Below the pieces are notes generated by a model, which saw only the letters and a list, made by a program, of their open reading frames with translations, was not told where the DNA came from and did not search any database. Below are positions 1 through 8,102 of a stretch of 64,000 bases of DNA, in pieces. Each line of letters opens with the position of its first letter. Position 1 is the first letter of the stretch. The translations under genes and the position numbers were made by a program. Origin of the DNA: JAYREN01 sp963663375 (GTDB taxonomy: Bacteria; Acidobacteriota; Holophagae; Holophagales; Holophagaceae); NCBI GenBank assembly GCA_963663375.1, contig OY760195.1:2046001-2110000 (forward strand). The letters are read 5' to 3'.

Positions 1-63
1 TCATGCCTTCATCATGCTCCGCGGCGCGGCTCCTGATCCATGGTCCATGTTTTTTACGAAGCC

Positions 64-82
64 GTGACCCTATCCAGGTCAC
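64..82. promoter_or_regulatory. Inverted repeat upstream of the Rrf2 regulator, candidate operator
   Basis: A perfect 6 bp inverted repeat (GTGACC, 7 bp spacer, GGTCAC) lies about 45 bases before the start codon of the Rrf2-family gene. Many Rrf2 regulators bind dyads in their own promoters, so this is a candidate autoregulatory site. The symmetry is seen directly. The function is inferred. Confidence 0.35.
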
Positions 83-125
83 ACTGACATTCATAAATCA
101 CGGGGCTGGAAACAGGAGGTTGCCC

Positions 126-653
126 ATGTTTCCCCTTTCTTTGACCACCGGTTATGCGGTGCTGGCTCTCAATTGCATGAAGACCCCCGGGGGCGACCCC
201 GTGCAGGTGGCCTCTGTCGCCACGGCCACGGGACTGCCGGGCCCCTTCCTCTCCAAGATCGTGAACCGCCTCGCCACCCAGGGCCTGGTGAAGACCCGCC
301 GGGGGCGCAACGGGGGCGTGGTGTTGGCCCGGCCCGCCGACCAGATCACCCTGGTGGATATCGTTCAGGCGGTGGATGGCGAGGACTGGGACAAGGGCTG
401 CTTCCTGGGGCTCCGCAAGTGCGGTGTGCCCGAAGGCCACTGCCCCATCCACGAGTTCTGGCTCGAGGAGATCGAGCGCTTCCGCGTGAAGATGGGCTCC
501 ATCACCCTTGCTCAACTGGAGTGCTTCGATCCCCTCAAGGCCACGGCCGATGGACTCCTGGGGCCCGCGGCCTTCGGGGTCACGGCCCCTGGGAACAAGG
601 GGCGCGACGGTTGCCCCCACGAGTGCGGTTCAGGCGAAAACAGCTGCCATTAG
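126..653 (+). CDS. Rrf2-family transcriptional regulator with three-cysteine cluster motif
   Basis: This 175-residue protein has the N-terminal winged helix of the Rrf2 family (residues about 5-80, with the family pattern SKIVNRL then GRNGGV). Cysteines at about 92, 99 and 106 are spaced C-x6-C-x6-C, in the position where IscR/NsrR-type members bind a [2Fe-2S] or [4Fe-4S] cluster. It is therefore probably a sensor of Fe-S status, NO or redox state, although the spacing differs slightly from classical IscR. The ATG at 126 was chosen because AGGAGGT stands 6 bases upstream and the family motif starts directly after it. The 3' end overlaps the convergent nucleotidase gene by 4 bp. Confidence 0.85.
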   Translation: MFPLSLTTGYAVLALNCMKTPGGDPVQVASVATATGLPGPFLSKIVNRLATQGLVKTRRGRNGGVVLARPADQITLVDIVQAVDGEDWDKGCFLGLRKCGVPEGHCPIHEFWLEEIERFRVKMGSITLAQLECFDPLKATADGLLGPAAFGVTAPGNKGRDGCPHECGSGENSCH

Positions 654-2260
654 TGGGATTGGGCCAGCACCCGCGCACGGTCCAGGGCAGGGATGATCCG
701 CCAGGAGTTGGTCACGGGAACGCTTAGGGTGGGCCGACTCAGCACGTGCTCGAAGAGCAGATTCCGCAGGGACACGGGGTTCACGACCTCGGCCTTGCCC
801 TTGAAGTGGACCGCCTCCAGGTACCCACCCCCGCCGTTCAACCGGTAGCTGGTGACCGCCATGGTGAAGGGCTGGTTCTCCTTCACGGGCTGGCCCTGGA
901 ACTTGAGATCCACCACCCGCTGGCCCAGGGGCTTGCTGAGGTCGAGGCCGTACGTAACACCTTCGATCATGTCGAAGTCGAAGCCCGGCACCTCGCGATT
1001 GAAGAGTTCCGGCAGATGGCTGAAGTTGTAGTGCCGGGCCGCGTGCTCCAGCCAGAGCTTGACCTGGAGGCCGGTCAACCGGATGCGGCCCACGGTATTT
1101 TCGTAGGGCATCAGGGCCCAGAACTGCCGGATGGAGGTGGGGCCCTTGGGAACGAAGTAGCGGGTGGACGGACTGAAGGCCGCCGAGAGCTGAGCTCCCA
1201 CGGCCTTCTTCTGCACCGTGTGGAGGAGCTGCACCAGGGCCGAATCCTCCATCCGGGACCAGCGCCCATCCAGGTCCACCTCCAGATTCGTCGCGAAGGT
1301 GTCCAGGTACTGGTTCGCTTGAGCCCTCAGCGAGGCCGTGAGTTCCAGCACCTGGGGATCGCTGGGGGTCTCCAGGGTGGGGCGCTCCAGGCGCGGCTCG
1401 ACGGTCACCACCTTCCAGCGATTCTTTTCCTTCCTGAGCACGAAGTCGGAGACGCCCAGCGCCTCGCCCTTCGAGAGGCTCTGGAGGATGGGCACACCCT
1501 TGTGGCGCGCGGTGACCGCCTGATGGGTGTGGCCCGCCAGCACGAGATCGATGCCCGGCACCCGTTCGATGAGGGCCAGAACTTGATCATCTTCGAAGGG
1601 ACCGGCACCGGCGGTGCCCTGCCCCGAATGGAAGGCCACGATCACCACATCGGCCTTCTCCTTGTCCCGGAGGATGGGAACCAGGGTCCGGGCCGTTTCC
1701 ACCGCATCCTGCACCCGCATGCCCTCCAGATGAGCGGCATCTGCAATACGGGCCAGGCCGGAGGTGGTCAGCCCCAGGATGGCCACCCGAGCGCCCCCCA
1801 TTTCCACGATGGCATAGGGCGTGAAGGCGCTCTTGCCCGTGGCGGTCAAGGCGATATTGGCCCCCAGCCAAGGGAAGACGGCCTGGTCCTCGGCCTTGCG
1901 GAGCACCGCCTGGCCCCAGTCGAAGTCGTGGTTGCCCACCGCCATGGCGTGATAACCCAGGGCGTTCATGATGGCCACGGAGGGATCGCCCACCTCGGGG
2001 TGCAGCCGCGCCCGCACGTAGGCCAGGGGCTCGCCCTGCAGGGTATCGCCGCAGTCCACCAGCAAAATATTGGGCTGCTTGGCCTTGTGCTCTCGAATGA
2101 GGGTGGCAATCTTGGCCCAGCCCCGGGCGACCGGCGCCAGGGTGTAGGGGTCCTCGGGCATCACCGCCGCGTGCATATCGGTGGTGGAGAGGACCTGGAG
2201 CCCCAATTCCTGGGCGGAGAGCGAAAAAGCGACGAGCAGGATGCAGATCCAACGGATCAC
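650..2260 (-). CDS. Secreted 5'-nucleotidase / 2',3'-cyclic phosphodiesterase family metallophosphatase
   Basis: The 536-residue protein starts with a short hydrophobic signal peptide (residues 1-17), so it is probably exported. It then shows the binuclear-metal phosphoesterase motifs of the UshA/YfkN family: TTDMH near the start, GDTLQG, GNHDFDWG and GHTH. A C-terminal 5'-nucleotidase domain follows (about residues 320-510, including the GGGGY loop). Such enzymes release phosphate from extracellular nucleotides. The start is GTG with GGAGG 6 bases upstream. It is convergent with and overlaps the Rrf2 gene. The exact substrate cannot be read from sequence. Confidence 0.9.
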   Translation of the reverse strand: MIRWICILLVAFSLSAQELGLQVLSTTDMHAAVMPEDPYTLAPVARGWAKIATLIREHKAKQPNILLVDCGDTLQGEPLAYVRARLHPEVGDPSVAIMNALGYHAMAVGNHDFDWGQAVLRKAEDQAVFPWLGANIALTATGKSAFTPYAIVEMGGARVAILGLTTSGLARIADAAHLEGMRVQDAVETARTLVPILRDKEKADVVIVAFHSGQGTAGAGPFEDDQVLALIERVPGIDLVLAGHTHQAVTARHKGVPILQSLSKGEALGVSDFVLRKEKNRWKVVTVEPRLERPTLETPSDPQVLELTASLRAQANQYLDTFATNLEVDLDGRWSRMEDSALVQLLHTVQKKAVGAQLSAAFSPSTRYFVPKGPTSIRQFWALMPYENTVGRIRLTGLQVKLWLEHAARHYNFSHLPELFNREVPGFDFDMIEGVTYGLDLSKPLGQRVVDLKFQGQPVKENQPFTMAVTSYRLNGGGGYLEAVHFKGKAEVVNPVSLRNLLFEHVLSRPTLSVPVTNSWRIIPALDRARVLAQSH

Positions 2261-2379
2261 GGGTGCCTCCAGGGGACCTCCCCAAGATACTCTGGAAGGG
2301 CACCTGGGCTGGGCCTTCAGGCTTTCGTTTGGAAAGGCCCCCCCCTGAAGGTAAACTGATCCTTCACTCAGGAGATTCC

Positions 2380-2841
2380 ATGCAGGAAGTTCAGATCAAG
2401 GCCCCCAAGCACGAATTCACGCTGCTCTGCGATGACATCCGCCAGGAGATGGGCGGCAAGACCTCGCTCATGGGCATCTACGACCACCACATCGTGGTGC
2501 CGCAGGTTCCCTTCGTCCTCCCCAAGGTGTGCTTCTACACCCGTTTCAGCCGCATGGACGGGCAGTTCAAGTTCAGCTTCTCCATCGTGAGCCCCGGCGG
2601 CGAGCGCAAGGACATCATCCGCGACAGCGATGTGCAGATCCCCGACGGCGCGAAGGAAGGCACCTTCAACGTCATCGCCAGCCCCTTCGAGGTTAGCGCC
2701 GAGGGCGTCTACGAAGTGATCATCGGCCTCACCAAGGGCACCGACCGCTTCGAATACGTATACAAGTTCGCCATCTCCGATGCCAGCCGCCTCCAGGCCG
2801 AGTACGAGAAGGCCATGGCCGAGCAGGGCGCCCAGCAGTAG
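2380..2841 (+). CDS. Conserved hypothetical protein, DUF6941-like
   Basis: The 153-residue soluble protein has no signal peptide or membrane segment. The pattern of an acidic N-terminus, an EMGGKTSLMGIYD segment and alternating beta strands recalls the DUF6941 family of uncharacterised proteins. That assignment is from memory and tentative. An AGGAG Shine-Dalgarno precedes the ATG. The gene is a single unit: divergent from the nucleotidase and followed by a strong terminator hairpin. No function is proposed. Confidence 0.75.
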   Translation: MQEVQIKAPKHEFTLLCDDIRQEMGGKTSLMGIYDHHIVVPQVPFVLPKVCFYTRFSRMDGQFKFSFSIVSPGGERKDIIRDSDVQIPDGAKEGTFNVIASPFEVSAEGVYEVIIGLTKGTDRFEYVYKFAISDASRLQAEYEKAMAEQGAQQ

Positions 2842-2858
2842 TTCTTCCTTTTTCCCAG

Positions 2859-2886
2859 AAAGGGACGGGCCCAGGCCCGTCCCTTT
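2859..2886 (+). terminator. Rho-independent-type terminator
   Basis: A perfect 13 bp inverted repeat (AAAGGGACGGGCC / GGCCCGTCCCTTT) with a minimal loop starts 18 bases after the stop codon of the preceding gene and runs into a pyrimidine-rich tail. The symmetric A/T flanks suggest it also works for the convergent gene. Confidence 0.8.
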
Positions 2887-2912
2887 CCTTATGGCCAAGT
2901 CCCGTGGGCAGG

Positions 2913-3209
2913 CTATCGCTTGAAGGCGCTCCTCCGCGGGGATTGGGACGCCTTCCCGGCCCCCTTGGTCCAGTAGGTTCCTTCCTCCACGAAGCAGACA
3001 TTCTCCAGGTCTGCCGCGCGCTCCTGGAAGTAGGCCTGGGCGTCGGCGATGGCCTGGTGGTAGATGGCCGGGCCGATCTCCGCCAGGCAGAAGCGCAGGA
3101 ATAGGCCGGCCTTCAGCTCCCCCGCATCCTCCTCGAAATTCTCCGCCAGATAGCGCTGCACCGAGGCCGTGAGCCGCTGTTCCACATCCTTGGTCAGCTT
3201 GATTTCCAT
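2913..3209 (-). CDS. DUF2164 family protein
   Basis: The 98-residue protein matches the small DUF2164 family: an N-terminal IKLTKDVEQRLTASVQRYLAENF stretch (split here only by my reading), then EEDAGELKAGLFLRFCLAEI and GPAIYHQAIADAQAY. The family is soluble and has no known function. The start at 3209 was chosen over longer in-frame options because GGGAGG stands upstream and the family begins here. The upstream in-frame sequence is promoter and repeat DNA shared with the divergent thiF-like gene. Confidence 0.8.
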   Translation of the reverse strand: MEIKLTKDVEQRLTASVQRYLAENFEEDAGELKAGLFLRFCLAEIGPAIYHQAIADAQAYFQERAADLENVCFVEEGTYWTKGAGKASQSPRRSAFKR

Positions 3210-3354
3210 GCCCGCCTCCCGCGTCTCCGCCTGGGGCATGATGCCCAGGCGGTGCGCCGGGATGGGAGTCTTGAATCCGGTGGGAAGCTGTGGGCAAGGC
3301 TCCCGGAGCTTACTTGGTTTTGAATCCATTGCAGGGCCCGGTACCCTGTTCACC

Positions 3355-3597
3355 ATGAGCCGGTACTCCAAGCAGCGTCATCATCTCGGTATCGCCGATG
3401 GCGATACGCGAGACCTACGCTGGCATCGCTGCACCCTGGGCAGGAACGAGGCATGATGATCGATCGCTACGCCAAACAGCGTATCTTCTCGGCATCGCCT
3501 TCGGCGATACGGGAGGCCCTCCCCTCCCATCGACTAAGCTCGGTCAAGGTTCGACTCCGATGACGAACCGCTACGCCAAACAGCGTATCTTTCTCGG
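3355..3597 (+). repeat. About 104 bp tandem repeats made from the 5' end of the thiF-like gene, each with a small palindrome
   Basis: Three diverged copies of the ThiF start segment (ATG, 1-2 codons, CGCTACGCCAAACAGCGTAT) align at 3361, 3465 and 3569, exactly 104 bases apart. Copies 2 and 3 share a perfect 22 bp block (3465-3486 and 3569-3590). Copy 1 is more diverged. Copies 1 and 2 continue into a hairpin sequence: GTATCGCC-GAT-GGCGATAC at 3389-3407 (8 bp perfect arms) and ATCGCC-TTC-GGCGAT at 3494-3508. The period is not a multiple of three, so only the third copy is in frame with the gene. It fills the 350-base divergent gap, where I see no other gene. Confidence 0.8.
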
Positions 3598-4561
3598 CCC
3601 CGAGGCCGACGCCCGGCTGCGCGCTGCGCGGGTCGTGCTGGTGGGCTTGGGCGCCACGGGTTCCGTCATCGCGCCCTGGCTGGCGCGGGCGGGGGTGGGG
3701 CACCTCACGATTCTCGATCGCGATATCGTGGAGCAGAGCAACCTCCAGCGGCAGCTCCTCTACGGTGAGCATGATCTCCTGCGGCCCAAGGCCGAGGCCG
3801 CCGCCGCTCGGCTCCGGGAGGCCAATTCCGAGATCGAGATCAACCCCGTCATCGCCGATCTCACCAGCGGTAACGCCCGGGAGCTGCTGTCGGGTTTCGA
3901 TCTGATCATGGATGGCACCGACAACTTCGAGGCCCGCTACCTCATCAACGACGTGTCGATCATCACGGGAACACCCTGGATCTACGCGGGGGCGCTGGGG
4001 GCCGAGGGCATGGTGTGGCCCATCCACCCGCCCCGCACGCCTTGCCTGCGGTGCCTGATGGAGGAGCCACCCGCCTCAGGCGACGTGGATACCTGCGACA
4101 GTGCCGGTGTGCTGGGGCCGACGGTGGGCATCGTGGGGAGCTGGGCGGCCCTGGAGGCGATCAAGATCCTCACGGGCAAGGAGCCCCACCCCGAATTGGC
4201 CCGCTTCGATTTCTGGCGCAACGAGCGGCAGTTCATCCATCCGCCCAAGTCCCGGTGCCGCTTCTGCACCGAGAAGATCACGGAGTTCTTGGATGCCCGC
4301 TGGAGCCTGCGGGCGTCCCGCCTGTGCGGCCTGGAGGGCGTGCAGATCCGCGTGAATCCCCCCGGCAACCTCGACCTCGAAGCCCTCCGCTCTCGCCTGG
4401 AAGTCCGCACGGGCAATCCCTGGAAGCTCAGCTCCCTGGCCCTTTCGGGCCTCGAAGGCACCTTGCGGGTCATGCTCTTTCGGGATGGTCGCGCGCTCAT
4501 TCACGGCGAAGTGACTCCGGAAAGGGCCCGCGCCTGGTACAGCGAAGTGGTGGGATGCTGA
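3560..4561 (+). CDS. ThiF/MoeB-family E1-like adenylyltransferase
   Basis: The 333-residue protein adenylates the C-terminus of a ubiquitin-like sulfur carrier (ThiS or MoaD type). It shows the nucleotide loop VGLGATGS near residue 30, the acidic strand LDRDIVEQSNLQRQ, and MDGTDNFEARYLIND for Mg-ATP. CLRC and CRFC pairs form the zinc site, and the TCDSAGVLGP segment contains the usual catalytic cysteine. The C-terminal 70 residues are an extension beyond typical MoeB. The start at 3560 is the last of three repeated start segments and the only in-frame one. ThiF, MoeB and other E1 roles cannot be separated here, since no sulfur carrier gene is adjacent. Confidence 0.85.
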   Translation: MTNRYAKQRIFLGPEADARLRAARVVLVGLGATGSVIAPWLARAGVGHLTILDRDIVEQSNLQRQLLYGEHDLLRPKAEAAAARLREANSEIEINPVIADLTSGNARELLSGFDLIMDGTDNFEARYLINDVSIITGTPWIYAGALGAEGMVWPIHPPRTPCLRCLMEEPPASGDVDTCDSAGVLGPTVGIVGSWAALEAIKILTGKEPHPELARFDFWRNERQFIHPPKSRCRFCTEKITEFLDARWSLRASRLCGLEGVQIRVNPPGNLDLEALRSRLEVRTGNPWKLSSLALSGLEGTLRVMLFRDGRALIHGEVTPERARAWYSEVVGC

Positions 4562-4587
4562 TCGGCATCCAAGCCCTGGAGGTCGCC

Positions 4588-4830
4588 ATGGAACGGTTTT
4601 TCTATGATGTGATGGTCGAAGGCACCCATGGCAGCCAAGGCTTCCTGAAGACCGTGCGCGTCTGCGCCACCTCCGAGGCCGAGGCCGGAGACTTAGCCTT
4701 CTCGACGGCACTCAAGGCGGGCCTCATGCCCTCGCGAATCGAGGGCATCACCAAGGCGGGCCCCGCCGACTCAGACCAGGCCATCGGCATCACCCGCGGT
4801 TTCGGCACGTCCTTCTTCGAGAAAGGCTGA
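4588..4830 (+). CDS. Small hypothetical protein (80 aa)
   Basis: The soluble protein begins MERFFYDVMVEGTHG and ends FGTSFFEKG. I do not recognise a family. A clear GGAGGT ribosome site precedes the ATG. It sits 26 bases after the ThiF-like gene and 2 bases before rdgB, so it is part of the same transcript. Its base composition matches its neighbours. Confidence 0.7.
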   Translation: MERFFYDVMVEGTHGSQGFLKTVRVCATSEAEAGDLAFSTALKAGLMPSRIEGITKAGPADSDQAIGITRGFGTSFFEKG

Positions 4831-4832
4831 CC

Positions 4833-5414
4833 ATGAAGCTCCTGCTCGCCTCTAGAAATGCCCACAAGGCTCAGGAACTCGGGGAACTCCTTCCGGGTTG
4901 TACCTTCGTGCTCTGGCCCGCCGCGGCACCGGAGATTCCCGAGGATGGCGCCTTCTTCCAGGACAATGCCCTGCAGAAGGCCACCCATGCCCTCCAATGG
5001 TGGAAGGAGAACGGGACGGAGCCCGTGGATGGGGTGCTCGCGGATGATTCTGGACTCTGCGTGGATGCCCTTTGGGGGGGGCCCGGCGTACTCTCCGCGC
5101 GCTTCGCGCCAGGGCTCGACTATCCCGCCAAGAACAAGAAACTCCTGGCCATGATTCCCATGGAGGCCTCTCGCGCCGCGCGATTCGTCTGCGTGCTGGC
5201 CCTGGCCCCGATAACGGGCGAACCCTTCACCGTGGGCGGTGCCGTGGAGGGCTCCCTGGCCTACGAAGTGCGCGGCACCGAGGGCTTCGGCTACGACCCC
5301 ATCTTCGTGCCCGAGGGCTTCAACCAGACCTTTGGCGAACTCTCCAGCGTCATCAAGCACAGCCTCAGCCATCGCGGGTGCGCCGCCAGAGCCCTGCTGG
5401 AGCGCCTGCGCTAA
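4833..5414 (+). CDS. rdgB: XTP/dITP diphosphatase (HAM1/RdgB family)
   Basis: The 193-residue enzyme hydrolyses non-canonical purine nucleoside triphosphates (ITP, dITP, XTP) to monophosphates and so keeps them out of DNA and RNA. Family signatures are complete: the N-terminal ASRNAHKAQEL, LADDSGLCVDAL with the metal-binding acids, GTEGFGYDPIF for base recognition, and the C-terminal SHRG. The length is normal. It starts 2 bases after the preceding stop codon, which indicates translational coupling. Confidence 0.95.
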   Translation: MKLLLASRNAHKAQELGELLPGCTFVLWPAAAPEIPEDGAFFQDNALQKATHALQWWKENGTEPVDGVLADDSGLCVDALWGGPGVLSARFAPGLDYPAKNKKLLAMIPMEASRAARFVCVLALAPITGEPFTVGGAVEGSLAYEVRGTEGFGYDPIFVPEGFNQTFGELSSVIKHSLSHRGCAARALLERLR

Positions 5415-5438
5415 GGACGCGTCTGTCAGAATCAACCC

Positions 5439-6365
5439 ATGGGCATGTTGATTCTTTTCCTGGTGCTGGTGATCGGGGGTGTGGGGGGCTGGCTGGCGCG
5501 GGATTCCGCCCGGGCCGTGGGCCTGAATCGCCACCTCACCCGCGCCACGCTCTGGGCGCTGCTCTTCGTCATGGGCACCAAGCTGGCGCTGAACCGCGAT
5601 CTCTTCGCCAAGGATCTCCGGGTCTTCTTCGCTGCCATCGGCTCGAGCCTCCTGCTGGTCGCGGTCTTCTTCACCCTCTTCCTGCTGGTGGATCTGGTGC
5701 GGGGCGGGCGGCGCGGGTCGTCTTCCACCGTCGAGGCGAGCCCCGAAGGCGAAGGGGGTCACGAACTCACCGCCGTGGCCCTGAACAGTGGCTGCATCGC
5801 CGCCGGATTCCTGCTCTTCTTCGTCTTGCCCGCGCCGGTAGCGGCGCGCATTCCCGTGGATCCTATTGGCGAATGGGTGCTCCGCGGCCTGTTGCTTTTC
5901 ATCGGCTTCGATCTGGGTGTGGAGCTGCACCGCCTGGATCTGCGCAAACTGCCGCCCCTGCTTCTGGTGGTGCCCTTCGTGAACATCCTCATCAGCCTGG
6001 GCTGCGGCCTGCTGTTCAGCCTCATCTCTCGCCATTCTGCGAGGGAAGGACTGCTGCTCTACTCGGGCCTCGGCTGGTACTCGCTGTCCTCGGTGCTCCT
6101 GGCCGAGCGAGGCCTGGTGCTGCTCTCCATCCTCGCCTTCATCCACAACGTTTTCCGCGAGCTGCTTGCCATCCTATGCGCCCCTCTGGCCGCCAGGGTT
6201 TCACCCTACCTGCCCATCTACCTCGGCGGCGCCACCAGCATGGACGTGATGCTCCCCTTCGTGCAGCGCTACTGCGGGCGCCAGTACACCCTGGTGAGCT
6301 TCTACTCCGGCGTGATCTGCAGCCTGGCGGTGATCCCGCTGGTACGGCTGATCGCCGGGAATTGA
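5439..6365 (+). CDS. lysO: LysO-family lysine exporter
   Basis: The 308-residue integral membrane protein has about eight hydrophobic segments. The C-terminal half (residues about 110-308) carries the DUF340/LysO core, including the GGATSMDVMLPF motif of E. coli LysO (YbjE). Members export L-lysine and toxic analogues. It follows rdgB by 24 bases. No lysine riboswitch is seen upstream. Confidence 0.82.
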   Translation: MGMLILFLVLVIGGVGGWLARDSARAVGLNRHLTRATLWALLFVMGTKLALNRDLFAKDLRVFFAAIGSSLLLVAVFFTLFLLVDLVRGGRRGSSSTVEASPEGEGGHELTAVALNSGCIAAGFLLFFVLPAPVAARIPVDPIGEWVLRGLLLFIGFDLGVELHRLDLRKLPPLLLVVPFVNILISLGCGLLFSLISRHSAREGLLLYSGLGWYSLSSVLLAERGLVLLSILAFIHNVFRELLAILCAPLAARVSPYLPIYLGGATSMDVMLPFVQRYCGRQYTLVSFYSGVICSLAVIPLVRLIAGN

Positions 6366-6366
6366 T

Positions 6367-6381
6367 TTCGCCCGGGGCGAA
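6367..6381. terminator. Small hairpin between convergent genes, possible terminator
   Basis: TTCGCC-CGG-GGCGAA forms a 6 bp stem directly after the lysO stop codon, in the 21-base gap to the convergent DUF155 gene. It lacks a T-tract, so it is only a possible bidirectional terminator. Confidence 0.3.
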
Positions 6382-6386
6382 GGGCC

Positions 6387-7244
6387 TCAGGGCCGCAGCA
6401 ATTGGGGCAGTTTTTCGATCAGGAAGAACACGATCTCCACAGCGATGAGCACGATGACAACCCATTCCAGGCGGTGGCTCTTGCGAGTGGCCAGGAGGTC
6501 GATCACTCGTGCGGCGGCGTCCGAGAGGTAGGCCAGCTTCTGCTGGATGGCCCCGAGGCGCTCATCCAGATCGAACTGGTCGAAGAGATCGCTGTCCAGG
6601 TGGGCAAGCGATTCGCTCTCCCAGGTCTCCGGCGGATCGTCGAAGAGCGTCAGGTTCTCCAGCACCGCCGCCCGGATCTCCATGGTGAAGCCGATGATCT
6701 TCATGGCCTCAAGATGGCTGAGGAACAGGCGTCCATGACGAGCCAGGCCGGCCATCACCGGCTCGAATTTGGCCATGGCACCCCGCACGGTGCCTTCGAT
6801 GTGATCCAGCGCCACACTCTGGGCCAGGGCCAGACTCACAATCTTGAGGCGATCCAGGGTGAAGTCCCGCAGCCATACCTCGGAGAACCCGACCTGTTCT
6901 TCGGCGGCCCCCACGTGGACCATCAGCTGGTCTCGAACGCCCTCCACCCGCGCCCCGAGGGTGGGCAGTACCCGCAGCTCCTCATGGATGGAGGCCACCA
7001 GGGAATCGGAGCAATTCCAGAAAACCACCCCGCCGAATTTTTCCAGATAGACGAAGGCACCCTGCTCCGGCTCAAGCACCAGGGGGTTGGCGCAGATGAC
7101 CCGGTGATGCCCATTGTGGGCGCGGTAGAGGCGGCCATCGATCTGGCCCTCGTAGTAATCCGCCACGAGCCGCAGGGTGGCCTTGCCTTCGACCAGGAGC
7201 CCCGTGCGCGGGCTGAGAGGAAAGGGGAGTCCGGTTGGTTCCAT
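6387..7244 (-). CDS. RMD1/YagE family (DUF155) membrane-anchored protein
   Basis: The 285-residue protein has the DUF155 architecture. A soluble domain contains GAFVYLEKFGGVVFWNCS and VWLRDFTLDRLKIVSLALAQSVAL, a central helical region follows, and a C-terminal membrane segment (about residues 262-280, WVVIVLIAVEIVFFLIE) ends the protein. Eukaryotic Rmd1/RMND1 homologues anchor or support mitochondrial translation. The bacterial role is unknown. The family call rests on overall pattern. Confidence 0.82.
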   Translation of the reverse strand: MEPTGLPFPLSPRTGLLVEGKATLRLVADYYEGQIDGRLYRAHNGHHRVICANPLVLEPEQGAFVYLEKFGGVVFWNCSDSLVASIHEELRVLPTLGARVEGVRDQLMVHVGAAEEQVGFSEVWLRDFTLDRLKIVSLALAQSVALDHIEGTVRGAMAKFEPVMAGLARHGRLFLSHLEAMKIIGFTMEIRAAVLENLTLFDDPPETWESESLAHLDSDLFDQFDLDERLGAIQQKLAYLSDAAARVIDLLATRKSHRLEWVVIVLIAVEIVFFLIEKLPQLLRP

Positions 7245-7280
7245 GGGTGACCTGGCTCCTGAAGGTGCTTGGAGAGGCTC

Positions 7281-7793
7281 TCAGTCCTGCGGTTCTTGTG
7301 TCAGCAGGGGCATGGGCTGGGTCTGGCCAGTCCGGGAGGGCACCAGGGGTTCGCCTTCCCCTGGAATGACGCCCGTTTCCCGCAGCACGGAGGCCGCCTG
7401 GTAGGCGGCTAGCACGGCGGTGCGGATGCGCTGGTAGCTGGTCTCCGTCACCTTGGTGTTGAAGCTGAGGTTGCCCACCACGTACCACGACTCGCCATTG
7501 GGCAGAGCCTGAGGCGCCGACACCTGGACCTGGGGCGGCATGATGGAGCTGGAACTATCCTCGCGCAGCTGGTTGGCCACGCGGTCGCACCAGGCCTGGA
7601 GCCGGGGGGTGAGGGCGAGCCCTTCGGCCTCGTCCTTCACGGTCACACGCCCGAAGAGGGTGAAGAACAGACGCAGCTGGGGCATGTCGAAGCTGGAGTT
7701 CAGGAATCCAGCCATGGAGGCGATCTGCTGGAAATCCCGCTGGAGGGCGAGGAGCTTGGGCGTGGGGGCCGAGGGACCGCGGGCGGCAGACAT
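7281..7793 (-). CDS. Hypothetical protein (170 aa)
   Basis: The soluble protein starts MSAARGPSAPTPKLLALQ and has a proline-rich C-terminal tail. It has no signal peptide and no motif I recognise. The start is the first ATG before the coding pattern fades into the cobalamin riboswitch region. The ribosome site there is poor, so the start could be slightly further in. It lies 36 bases upstream of the DUF155 gene on the same strand and may be cotranscribed with it. Confidence 0.65.
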   Translation of the reverse strand: MSAARGPSAPTPKLLALQRDFQQIASMAGFLNSSFDMPQLRLFFTLFGRVTVKDEAEGLALTPRLQAWCDRVANQLREDSSSSIMPPQVQVSAPQALPNGESWYVVGNLSFNTKVTETSYQRIRTAVLAAYQAASVLRETGVIPGEGEPLVPSRTGQTQPMPLLTQEPQD

Positions 7794-7867
7794 GGCTTGA
7801 TTATGGACTCCCCGGTGAACACTCGGGGAACTTGCTTCCCGCACCGTCCCCATGAAACCCTGGGACT

Positions 7868-8066
7868 TCCAACCGCCCCGGAAGCCGGGAAGCAGGTGAA
7901 GGTCCTCCTCCCTCGAGCGGGCCCATTCCTGCGCTGCCCCGCAACGGTAAGCACCTCCGCCCCCATGGCGGAGAGACCCTGTCGGGGCCACTGGCGCGCT
8001 GCGTCGGGAAGGTCCCGGGGACCTCGATGGTCCGTCGTGTGTGAGCCCGGAGACCGATCCGAGGTC
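7868..8066 (+). ncRNA. Cobalamin riboswitch (leader of cobT)
   Basis: The leader carries the conserved landmarks of the AdoCbl riboswitch in order. They are GGGAA-n3-GGTGAAGGTCC (7888-7905), the junction CTGCCCCGCAACGGTAA (7934-7950), GCCACTGG with CGGGAAGG (7987-8012), and the B12 box AGCCCGGAGACC (8043-8054). A further short hairpin (CTCGC / GCGAG, 8072-8088) stands just before the cobT ribosome site at 8090-8094, so translation is the likely control point. The outer boundaries are approximate. Confidence 0.85.
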
Positions 8067-8102
8067 AACCTCTCGCCGTGGGAGCGAGCAAGGAGCCCCA
8101 TC

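Noticed and set aside
746..2359. Long ORF antisense to the 5'-nucleotidase
   Set aside because: It mirrors a strongly motif-bearing gene, has Gly/His/Gln-rich low-information sequence and no ribosome site. Such mirror ORFs are common in high-GC DNA.
4602..6146. 514-codon minus-strand ORF over rdgB and lysO
   Set aside because: It is repetitive, Glu/Gln/His-rich sequence opposite two recognised enzymes, so a codon-bias shadow.
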